Source: Dromaius novaehollandiae (Eukaryota > Chordata > Aves > Casuariiformes > Dromaiidae). From it: a DNA stretch of 64,000 nucleotides. The translations under genes and the position numbers were made by a program. The notes beneath the pieces were generated by a model. The model worked only from the letters and a program-made list of their open reading frames with translations. It made no database searches and was not told where the DNA came from. The stretch is taken from assembly GCF_036370855.1 (NCBI RefSeq), contig NC_088113.1, positions 18,620,501 through 18,684,500 of the forward strand. The letters run 5' to 3'. Within the stretch, counting starts at the first letter, position 1. Every line of letters starts with the position of its first letter. Shown here in pieces: positions 26,701-34,215 of the stretch.

Positions 26701-29700
26701 AAGCTGAGGCTTCAATACATGAGGTGTTAATGGTGGTGTCTCACTTCCAGGGCATTGCTGGAGCAGATGGCCTCCCAGGTGACAAAGGAGAACTGGTAGG
26801 TGTCCTTAAATTCAGTAGAACTGACTCCTCACATAGATGGGCCTAGAACCAAGAATCAAGAACGAATGTGGCCAGTCAGAATTAACCATGCGAGAGCTCC
26901 AAGGGCCATCGTTATGCTGCTGGTTGTGAAAAGGCATCCCAAGCCTTCCATCCACCGTGTTCACTGTGTCCATTAGCTCTCCTCTTGTCTTTAGGAAGCC
27001 CTGAATAGCCAGCGGCATATCACCACAGAGCTGTCATTTTGCTCCGCAGAGCAGCAGGGCACAGGGAACACTTGTGTTCCTGGAGAGGCGGGGGAATCGG
27101 GTTGGGTCTAGACCATCTCAAAATGTAGCCAGGTTGCCCATGCCTGCATTCAGCATTGGTTCATACCACAAGCCTCTTATCAAAAAGTGCTCTGGCCTGT
27201 TGTGTGGTCTCTAACATCCAGTTACCATTCCTGGCACCTTTACTAGAAAAGCCCAATAGGTGCTAGGTACGTGTCTTCCCTGCTTCCCAAAGTTTAGCAA
27301 GTAGAAGATTTGATTCAGATGTGCACTTTTAATGGCTCATTTTTTCATATTTTCCTTTTATTTCCCATAGGGTCCCTTTGGTCCTCCTGGCCAAAAAGGA
27401 GAGGTATGTGTCAGACACCGCAGGCTCATGCCCTGAAAGGTTTGGGAGTAACATGCTTACTGCATCTCTCGATGAGGTATCTCCATAAACTACATCGTGG
27501 CATCATTTCCTAGAAGCATGTTTTCCTCACAGCCATGCTATAAAACCTGTGACAATGAGGATTCTTTGTGGCATTCGTATGGTTCAAACTAGTTTTGATA
27601 ATTTTGTTGCAGCACAGACATAGACTCTAATTATCATGACCTTCATGTCAAACCACCCATGTAGTGTAAGAAACACATGTGGTCAGCCAGCTCAATTAGG
27701 GAAACAGGAAGAAAAGCTTAATTAATCCCCTTAAGAAAATAATGGACCATATCTTCCTTTTTAATCTTTTTTTTTTTCCTTTTCTTTTAATTCATTACAG
27801 CCAGGAAAAAGAGGAGAGCTTGGTCCTAAAGGTGCCCAAGGACCTAATGGGACTACTGGTGTACCAGGGATTCCTGGACATCCAGGGCCCATGGGCTTCC
27901 AGGGCGAGCAAGGTGTCCCCGGCATCACAGGAAAACCTGGCCCTCCTGTAAGTATTATCTGCTTTTGGGGCACAGTCAAGGAGTCGCTAAAGTGAATAGA
28001 TAAATCGTGGATTTTGGATGCAGATTAAAAGCATAAGGTTTTGTCCTGTGTTTTAGCAGACAAAAAGGTAAACGCACACGCAGCTAACAGTCCTTCAGCA
28101 GTAGTTTACCAGTGCAACAAGATCAATGCAGTTTGCAGGCTTCAGAGTTAAAAGCAAATCCTCCAAATTCATACCTTGGAGAATTAATCTTCTCTCACAG
28201 TGATATACTAATAGATTTTCTGCATTCATTAGAACGGGCTGCGTTAAGTCACTGTTGTCATTAGAAAAGTGAGTTAGACTAAATTGGTCATTTAAAAATA
28301 AAACTCCTATTCACTACTCCAAATGTTAGGTATCTATCTTTGTCCAGAGCTAATGTTTCATCATTCAGGAAAGGCCAAATAACCTTTAAAATTAAAGATT
28401 AAATATCTGGCCTCAAACATTAAAATTAATCCCTGCTATTAAGGTCAAGCTATCATGAGGGGGTGTGGGGGGCGGCAGCAGCTCATCCTCATGAGGGACC
28501 TTATGCTTCTCAGAACTGAGCTGCTGGAAATGAGTTTTGAGCCCCGAAGTTTCTGTCAGGGAAATCAATATGTGGGTTTGTACAAAATCAGCTACAAATC
28601 AATAATGTGGATTTGTACAAGGCAGGATTATTTTGTTAATTGCAGGGCAAAGAGGCCAGTGAACAACATATAAGAGAACTCTGTGGGGAAATGATAAATG
28701 GTGAGTATTACTGGGAGAAAACTGACTTTAATTACCAAATTTAGCTGAAGATATGGAGATCCTGAATATAAGATGGCCCCGATATTTTTTATTTCTCTAT
28801 TTTAATAGGGAAAAATATGTTGACCTTTAATGTAAGGCAGTTATTCAACAGGTCATCTTGTTGTCTGGGACAGTCTTCATTTTTCTAAATTGATTATTTT
28901 AAAATCATTTGTCATGGTAACATGCCAAATATACTGAGAGCAGCTTTGATACAACTATCATACGAGCATGCTGGCAAGCACTGGATTGTGGGAGCATCTC
29001 CCCTAACCTTTGTCATTCTGAACTCCAGCCCCCATCTTCTCCCCCATTCTCCCAGCTCTTCTCTCCCCTCTGCCACACACTTGGAGCAGGACTCCAAGCT
29101 CCCAAGAAACGTTCCTATTTCTTTGATGCTACTGTTGTGCATTTAGAGGTTACGTTCACCACTTGGGATGAAGTTAAACTCTGAAAGCTTGTTTCAGGAA
29201 ACTTGTTTCAATAATTTAAGTATCGTTCTCCAGAACATTTAAAATCTTTTAATTGGTTTAGGAAGCAGGAAATATCAGTGGCTTAAAAAACCTACAGATT
29301 GCTGACCAAAATCTCCATCTGTGTCTAGAGATTTATTATTTAAAAAAGAATAGAAAAAATACGGATGAGCTGGCATGACAGATTCTGTAATGTTTAGTTT
29401 CCTTCTGCTAGGAGCGGTAAGCGTGTAGGAGTGGCAGAGAGGAAGAATTCTGCCTAAGCATGCAGCTCGCCTGTATTGTTCAGCTGCTCCCTCAATTAAC
29501 CACACTTGGTGGCAGATGACAAAAAGCCAAGGAAAGGATGAAAATGCTGGCTGTGCAGTTTTACATTTAATGTTTTTTTTCAGATCAAATTGCACAGTTA
29601 GCTGCTAATCTGAGAAAGCCGTTGTCTCCTGGAATGACGGGTCGCCCTGGCCCAGCTGGTCCCCCGGGGCCTCCTGGAACAATGGGAAGCGTTGGGCATC

Positions 29701-32234
29701 CTGGTGCTCGTGGTCCCCCTGGATACCGGGGGCCAACAGGAGAACTTGGCGATCCGGGTCCCAGAGGTGAGACTAAACAAGTGTTTCCCAGAAATGTCCT
29801 CAGCATTTTGAGTTCCTTCTGACCTTTTCCCTTCCTGTGCTCTGATCTGGCAGCAGTATGCAACTTGTTGTTGAAATTCTCTATTTACATTAAAGGTGAT
29901 GCTGGTGAAAAGGGAGATAAAGGACCAGTTGGTCAAGGTATTGATGGGCCTGATGGAGATCAAGGACTTCAAGGTAAGGCTGTGCAACACTTAATAATCC
30001 ACAACTAAATTAAAGGCTCTTAATTAGAGGGACAGCTCTGCATATTGTTGGCAGTATATTACATTTAATTTCTCCCTACAAGTATTATGCTGGGGTTCTT
30101 TTCCTCTGGGTGGCGTGTTCCAACACATGGGGGACAGCAGGTGCGTACAGCTTGAACAGTGCAACTTCATTAGCACATCCCCTCTTTGTACCTCTCCCAT
30201 TTCGTCCTAATTCTTTTAGAGAAAAGGCTGCTGGGGACAGCAGGACTCTGTCTTGGCTCCTGCCGACTAATGGCTGTGAAAGATCAGGAACTCTTCTAGA
30301 TCTGAAAGTCAGAACCCCTCTTAATTGCTCCCAATTAGTTGTCAGTGTCAGGAGGTTACTGTATTCAGTGATACTGTATATACAGTAATTAGATAATGAA
30401 CAAGTAGTACTTTAGTTCATTTAAAGGTGTGTAACACCTAGGGAGCTCTGGCTCCAGATTAAGACAAAGGAATCATGCCTGTTGCCCCTGACTATTTCCT
30501 GCACGCTGTGTCCTGATGGACACTTGTCTTTTTGATGCTGGCAACAACACAGACTACCAGCTATATTCCTTCAAAATTAACTTAATATTTCTGGATCAAA
30601 CAAGACAGGGTCTGCAGAGGAATCAGGGACCAGACCTTGTTTGTCAGAAACTAACCCAGCAACTTGTGTAATGATTTTGAGAGTACAGCAGTGTTACTGC
30701 TCTGCATCTGGACACAATCCCAGTTCCTGAGGTCATGAATCCTTTATCAGAGGATACCATTTATCTAAATTAATGAGTATCTATTAGAAACTCTGAAAGA
30801 ATATTCTTTATTTTGCTTACCCATTAAAACAGTTTTCTAATTGAGATTACATCTGCACAATGAATATGTTACAGGCACCAAGAGCAGGTTCTCCATCCAT
30901 ATAATTTCAGAAAAACAGAATACTTATTATACCTAGTTGTCCCATATTTCTCCATTAAAATAAGTGCATTAATCCATAAACATGTTTTCTTTTTCCAAAG
31001 CTTGTAAAAAGATGCTACTTTGCACATATTAAGATATTGAAAGCATCTGTCCTACTCATGAAATATAAGCAGATCAACAGCAGCTGCAATACTTCACTTA
31101 TGAATAAACAGGATCAGGCACTTCTTTTTATCATAATTAAGATAGGAATGCAGGTTTATGGACTACCTGATACACCTGTCCCTCAGACGGACGGATCTTA
31201 TTTTACAGGATTTAAGGAAGTTTCAGTAGCTTGCACCAAAGTTATTCTTGTTATAGAATTGAGAGTTTTGTGAATTATGTTTGGCTTGTGAAGGAAAAAA
31301 GAAATTCAAAAATAGTAACTTGTGTCTGTCCTAAGCAGAAATTATTTTTGCTAATAAACAAAACGTACATTTCAACATGAGTAAATTTCTGAAATTAAAC
31401 ACAGGTGTAAAGGAAGCTCCGTATTTGTAATGTCAAGGGGATGTTCTACATCATCGTTCTTTCTGCTCTTCTACCCCTATTCAGAGTCTTAATTACTACT
31501 AGACTTTGGGAGGCAGAATGAATTGAAAGAGCTAAGCCCCTCTGCCTCAGTCTTGGACCACTAAGGAGCAAGCTGGGGGCCAGGGAGGAGAGACAGGCAT
31601 GAGCACTCTTACAGGCACTCTGAGCAAGCCGTAAGCTCATTCCTCTAATACATCCCTTGAGCACACTGCTCGGGGACCGTGCAAAATAATTCTGGTTACA
31701 AATTAACTACTGTTATTCATGGAGTGATATACTAACTGAGGTAGTACAAAGATGGAGAACCCCCCTCTAGAATGGTCAGCAGACCTCAGATATATACAGT
31801 AACAAATATGTAACACCAAACATGTGCCTATACCAAGGTAATTCTAGTGAATCCAAAGGTACTCTAATAAATCCAATGCACATACTCCAAATCTATGCTA
31901 AATTTATTGAACACCTTGTATTCAATGGGCCATAATAAGTCTGATGTATAGACATTCAAAGTATTTTAACAACTTTGAAAATAATAATTTTTTTCTTTTT
32001 AAAATAAAGAAGGAAGGAAGATAATATTTCATGAAATCTTTTTCCCCTTCTTGTTTAGGACCACCTGGTGTACCTGGAATAACTAAAAATGGTCGGGATG
32101 GTGCTCAAGGTGAACCCGGTCTTCCAGGGGATCCTGGTACTCCTGGTACTATTGGGGCTCAGGGAACTCCAGGAATATGTGACACATCAGCTTGCATGGG
32201 AGCTGTTGGAGCATCAACTTCCAAAAAATCATAA
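2678..32234 (+). CDS. COL9A3: Collagen IX alpha-3 chain, 3' part of gene (27 coding exons)
   Basis: Joined exons give 1,731 nt (576 aa plus stop), open throughout, nearly all Gly-X-Y. Domain order fits the C-terminal part of the FACIT collagen IX alpha-3 chain: end of COL3 (residues 1-60 of this fragment), NC3 with the two cysteines of CPALC (about 60-75), a COL2 helix of about 338 residues, NC2 with [12 protein letters not shown] (about 415-447), COL1 (about 448-557) and an NC1 tail ICDTSAC (558-576). From memory, the human protein is 684 aa with matching exon boundaries, so about 100 N-terminal residues (signal peptide, start of COL3) lie upstream. Exons are mostly 54 nt and phase 0, as in collagens; phase 1 appears only around NC2 and COL1. 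Collagen IX is an alpha1-alpha2-alpha3 heterotrimer on the surface of cartilage type II fibrils, and NC2 is known to direct trimerisation. No broken exon was seen. Confidence 0.96.
4043..4066 (+). CDS. COL9A3: COL9A3 exon, 24-nt microexon
   Basis: Acceptor gattccag, donor gtaagt; peptide GKGLPGPP. Only eight residues, but it matches GKGLPGPP at the same place in the human chain as I recall it, and keeps the Gly-X-Y register. Gene predictors could miss it. Confidence 0.88.
4601..4654 (+). CDS. COL9A3: COL9A3 exon (54 nt, COL3)
   Basis: Acceptor cttcaacag, donor gtgagt; peptide [18 protein letters not shown], six triplets, phase 0. Confidence 0.92.
5358..5411 (+). CDS. COL9A3: COL9A3 exon (54 nt, COL3)
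   Basis: Acceptor ctcttttag, donor gtaagt; peptide [18 protein letters not shown], a proline-rich stabilised end of COL3. Confidence 0.93.
6345..6386 (+). CDS. COL9A3: COL9A3 exon (42 nt, COL3/NC3 junction)
   Basis: Acceptor actgcag, donor gtaggt; peptide [14 protein letters not shown]. The helix ends at GLPG and the non-helical NC3 segment begins (LPDGGGDLQ). Confidence 0.9.
7455..7647. mobile_element. Possible relic of a hAT-like DNA transposon
   Basis: The right end read in reverse starts CAGGGTGTCCCAAACTGG, like hAT-family terminal repeats (CAGGGGTGTCCAAAC type), and gctgtggaccac lies inside. I could not find a convincing left terminal repeat or target duplication, so this is tentative. 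Confidence 0.25.
7829..7885 (+). CDS. COL9A3: COL9A3 exon (57 nt, NC3 cysteines and start of COL2)
   Basis: Acceptor tcttgcag, donor gtaaga; peptide [19 protein letters not shown]. The two NC3 cysteines, available for inter-chain disulfides, are intact; Gly-X-Y resumes straight after. Confidence 0.94.
9620..9673 (+). CDS. COL9A3: COL9A3 exon (54 nt, COL2)
   Basis: Acceptor tatttctag, donor gtaaga; peptide [18 protein letters not shown], highly charged. Confidence 0.94.
10175..10228 (+). CDS. COL9A3: COL9A3 exon (54 nt, COL2)
   Basis: Acceptor ctttctcag, donor gtaaca; peptide [18 protein letters not shown]. Confidence 0.94.
10732..10785 (+). CDS. COL9A3: COL9A3 exon (54 nt, COL2)
   Basis: Acceptor ttaattag, donor gtaaga; peptide [18 protein letters not shown]. 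Confidence 0.94.
11586..11639 (+). CDS. COL9A3: COL9A3 exon (54 nt, COL2)
   Basis: Acceptor cattgcag, donor gtatgt; peptide [18 protein letters not shown]. Confidence 0.94.
12840..12893 (+). CDS. COL9A3: COL9A3 exon (54 nt, COL2)
   Basis: Acceptor attgttacag, donor gtaagt; peptide [18 protein letters not shown]. Confidence 0.94.
13887..13940 (+). CDS. COL9A3: COL9A3 exon (54 nt, COL2)
   Basis: Acceptor gatttctag, donor gtaagt; peptide [18 protein letters not shown]. Confidence 0.94.
14247..14300 (+). CDS. COL9A3: COL9A3 exon (54 nt, COL2)
   Basis: Acceptor ggttgcag; the donor gtttgt is weaker than its neighbours. Peptide [18 protein letters not shown] contains KDGRDG. Confidence 0.93.
15027..15080 (+). 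CDS. COL9A3: COL9A3 exon (54 nt, COL2)
   Basis: Acceptor atctacag, donor gtgagt; peptide [18 protein letters not shown]. Its second triplet is Ala-Arg-Met: the Gly expected at the fourth residue is Ala (GCT), so the repeat reads GDA-ARM-GAP, a one-residue substitution in the helix. The recalled human sequence has Gly here. Confidence 0.92.
15845..15889 (+). CDS. COL9A3: COL9A3 exon (45 nt, COL2)
   Basis: A strong pyrimidine tract precedes tttgcag; donor gtaagt; peptide [15 protein letters not shown]. Confidence 0.93.
16909..16962 (+). CDS. COL9A3: COL9A3 exon (54 nt, COL2)
   Basis: Acceptor cctctgcag, donor gtacgt; peptide [18 protein letters not shown]. Confidence 0.93.
17379..17432 (+). 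CDS. COL9A3: COL9A3 exon (54 nt, COL2)
   Basis: Acceptor gttgccag, donor gtgagt; peptide [18 protein letters not shown]. Confidence 0.93.
17433..20380 (+). other. COL9A3 intron, 2.9 kb
   Basis: AT-rich, with a run of 19 T at 18,546-18,564. No exon-like collagen sequence and no recognisable element. Confidence 0.7.
20381..20434 (+). CDS. COL9A3: COL9A3 exon (54 nt, COL2)
   Basis: Acceptor tctcatttcag, donor gtcagt; peptide [18 protein letters not shown]. It follows a 2.9 kb intron. Confidence 0.94.
21216..21287 (+). CDS. COL9A3: COL9A3 exon (72 nt, COL2)
   Basis: Acceptor cctaacag, donor gtaagg; 24 residues from [13 protein letters not shown] to GEFGDR. The 72-nt size is kept in the human gene as I recall it. 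Confidence 0.94.
21785..21965 (+). mobile_element. Ancient MIR/CORE-SINE-like relic
   Basis: Order of words fits a degraded MIR: cctgtgagcttggataaggg (MIR ctgtgtgaccttgggcaag), ggggctcagttaa (gcctcagttt), gcaaaattggggttaacaat (gtaaaatggggataataat), then gaggtgttcaga near the tail. Heavily diverged; recognised by eye only. Confidence 0.45.
22681..23350. promoter_or_regulatory. Intronic CpG-dense block
   Basis: About 18 CpGs in the first 220 nt, against very few in the flanks, with further CpGs to about 23,350. No open frame with family resemblance and no splice-flanked collagen exon. It could be an intronic enhancer, an alternative promoter or an inserted GC-rich element; sequence alone does not decide. 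Confidence 0.35.
25246..25281 (+). CDS. COL9A3: COL9A3 exon (36 nt, COL2)
   Basis: Acceptor ttctcag, donor gtaagc; peptide [12 protein letters not shown]. It follows the longest COL9A3 intron in the window (about 4 kb). Confidence 0.92.
25282..26750 (+). other. COL9A3 intron with possible conserved block
   Basis: Around 25,861-26,120 base composition rises and CpGs appear, with motif words aacaatgttcattat (SOX-like) and ctaattgc (homeodomain-like). No coding sense found. Confidence 0.5.
26751..26795 (+). CDS. COL9A3: COL9A3 exon (45 nt, COL2)
   Basis: Acceptor cacttccag, donor gtaggt; peptide [15 protein letters not shown]. Confidence 0.93.
27371..27403 (+). CDS. COL9A3: COL9A3 exon (33 nt, COL2)
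   Basis: Acceptor tttcccatag, donor gtatgt; peptide [11 protein letters not shown]. The exon ends two residues into a triplet, so the next exon starts with an X/Y residue and not Gly. Confidence 0.92.
27801..27947 (+). CDS. COL9A3: COL9A3 exon (147 nt, end of COL2)
   Basis: Acceptor ttcattacag, donor gtaagt; 49 residues from [11 protein letters not shown] to GITGKPGPP, finishing COL2. Length and boundaries agree with the human chain as I recall it. Confidence 0.95.
28646..28700 (+). CDS. COL9A3: COL9A3 exon (55 nt, NC2)
   Basis: Acceptor aattgcag, donor gtgagt; peptide [18 protein letters not shown] plus one nucleotide (phase 1). This is the non-collagenous NC2 segment with one cysteine, known to drive chain selection and trimerisation of collagen IX. 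Confidence 0.95.
29584..29766 (+). CDS. COL9A3: COL9A3 exon (183 nt, NC2/COL1)
   Basis: Acceptor ttttttcag, donor gtgaga. Begins with NC2 residues [16 protein letters not shown], then COL1 starts ([12 protein letters not shown]) and runs to GDPGPRG. Phase 1 in and out. Confidence 0.96.
29896..29973 (+). CDS. COL9A3: COL9A3 exon (78 nt, COL1)
   Basis: Acceptor acattaaag with a poor pyrimidine tract, donor gtaagg. It follows the shortest intron seen here (129 nt). Peptide [18 protein letters not shown] continues to GLQG; the GQG step is a one-residue helix interruption also present in human. Confidence 0.94.
29974..32058 (+). other. COL9A3 last intron, 2.1 kb
   Basis: AT-rich, no exon or repeat that I recognise. 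Confidence 0.7.
32059..32234 (+). CDS. COL9A3: COL9A3 last coding exon (COL1 end and NC1)
   Basis: Acceptor cttgtttag. Codes [14 protein letters not shown], an imperfection shared with human in position, then Gly-X-Y to GTPG and the NC1 tail [19 protein letters not shown] with stop TAA at 32,232-32,234. The two NC1 cysteines are present. Confidence 0.96.
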
Positions 32235-34095
32235 AACAACATTATAAGAAGTGGAAAAGTGACTGAATATTTAAGCAAACAGTGCATTGTAAGAAAACAG
32301 AGAGAATCCTCCTAGTGATAAATGGACAGATGTTCCTTCTATTAAAATGAATTAAGTGGAGACTTTGACATAGTAATTCAGTTCTATGAAAAAAAAAGCA
32401 TCAGACAAAAACTTTTATTAAAAGATGCTTTGTGAGTATTTTCTCCTCCCCCTAATTATTTTCCAGAATCTTTACTGCTAAACAGTCTCACCTTCCCTTT
32501 CTCCCTTTGTTGAAGAGACCTGCAAGAGGAAGCATTGTTCCTTTTTACCATCATCTCCCTAACTCTGCTAAAGATCATGGCTATTCTGTACAAGCGTTTG
32601 AGCCAATTGAATTCCTTGGTACTGTTCCCACTGACTTCAGTTACGCAGGTTCATGCACTAAAGTCCAAATTGTTAAGTTATCTGGGCTCTCAAATGCTAT
32701 TTACATCAATGGAAATTAGGCATTTAAATATCCAGTGTTTTTAAGACAATGGCCTAAGTGAAGATCATGTGTATTTCCTGTCTACTCTCGATTTTCTGAT
32801 TGCACCTCAAATATTTGAGACTAGTAAATAGTAAACCTCTTGCAATCAGATTCTGCAAAAGATGTAATGTATATATTTTAAGTTGCAGGGGAGGATTTTT
32901 GTATAGTTCCATATAATAATAAAGGAAATTAAGTAACAGCATTCTCATGACCTCTACTGAAGCTATTTGCACAGTGATTGTGAATGAAACCCCAAATAAG
33001 AAGGGATACTCTTCTAAAGACCAGCCAAAAAAACCTGTATGAACTGTTGTAAAAATAAAAGGAGATTTTTTTTAACCTTTTCTTTGTGATGCTGTAAGTG
33101 TCATTATACACATCAATGCTTTGATGAACTCCATTTACCTGAACTGTTTTTACTAGGATTGTTTGGAAATAAATTGCTGCAAAATTGTGAATATCCGTGA
33201 TTTAAAACAGTATTTATTTTGGAGACATTTTTGTACTTTAAAACCTGTTAGCATCATCTATTTAAAAAAAAAATTAATAAAGCCACTCTCAGTTCACAAA
33301 CTATTCTATTTCTGTCCTAAATGCTGAAGTTTATGAACAATTGAGCCATATTAATCTTTAAACATGAAAATAGTTTGTGCATTTAAATAATCTACTGTTT
33401 ACAATATGCCACTTTTGGACTAAAGTAACAATACAAGAAACTGTTGGACAGTTGTGAGATAAACATTAAAAATAGTACTGTACTTTAAAAACAATGCTAA
33501 CAGCATTGTATTACTCTTGGGGGGAATGTGTTAAAATATGCCTATCAGTACAATTTAGAAACTATGCACTTATTCAATTAACTAATACAACTTTTAATGG
33601 AAAAAATGGACATTATAATGGTACTTTTGCTTTCTTTTTACACTTAAAGAATGTATTTGCATCTAGTCATTAAAGGACTGGTTGATATTCTACAACAATC
33701 CGTAACTGTACCACGCCATATTAAAAAAAACAAAACAAAACACAAAAACACAATGCAGAACCGTAAACAGAAAAAGAGAAGATGTTTGCTAACTAAAGGG
33801 GGAAAATACTCAGTAGGTGTTGTGACGTTTTCTTACTGCCTCTGGTCCCTAAGCCCCTTTATCAGAGAACTGACTGGTGCTGTTGGTAGTTAATTTTCAT
33901 TTCCATTTTGAATAAAGAATGTTTTCATTAATGCTCTATTTATGTATTTCTACACATTGTATTTTGCAAGACAGTCCTGGAGCCTATCATATTAATCACA
34001 TGAGATGAAGCCCAGCACATAAACACAGAAAAAAAGAAAGTACATTGGACCCCTGTTAGTTATCCATACTTTTCAAGCAATTCAAGGTGGTCAGT
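32235..34095. other. Convergent 3' ends of COL9A3 (+) and TCFL5 (-)
   Basis: AATAAA on the + strand at 32,918, 33,054, 33,168, 33,276 and 33,911 could end COL9A3. For TCFL5 the - strand has ATTAAA (33,593-33,598) and AATAAA (33,213-33,218). Several combinations would make the two 3' UTRs overlap. Exact ends need transcript data. Confidence 0.65.
33276..33281 (+). terminator. Candidate COL9A3 poly(A) signal
   Basis: AATAAA about 1.04 kb after the stop, in an AT-rich UTR and followed within 40 nt by T-rich sequence (ctattctatttctgtcc). It is one of five + strand candidates, and I cannot rank them firmly. Confidence 0.4.
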
Positions 34096-34215
34096 TCAGA
34101 CTACTTGATCTCCATAGCCATGCGTATTTTCCTGCGCTGGACATGCTACAAATGAGTCTGATTTTGTTATTTTTAGTCTCCTGCCTGTTTTACCACAGAA
34201 CACAGTCTCAAATTC
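34096..34215 (-). CDS. TCFL5: TCFL5 exon 6 (C-terminus)
   Basis: Acceptor gatttttag; peptide EFETVFCGKTGRRLKITKSD then SFVACPAQENTHGYGDQVV and stop TGA (34,096-34,098). The EF-VFCGKTGRRLK block matches the human C-terminus as I recall it, supporting splicing from the weak exon 5 donor. It has no long ORF of its own and is easily overlooked. Confidence 0.92.
   Translation of the reverse strand, partial: EFETVFCGKTGRRLKITKSDSFVACPAQENTHGYGDQVV

Noticed and set aside
26404..26715. 103-codon - strand ORF opposite COL9A3 intron
   Set aside because: Antisense, Ser/Arg-rich, no start context or homologue recognised.
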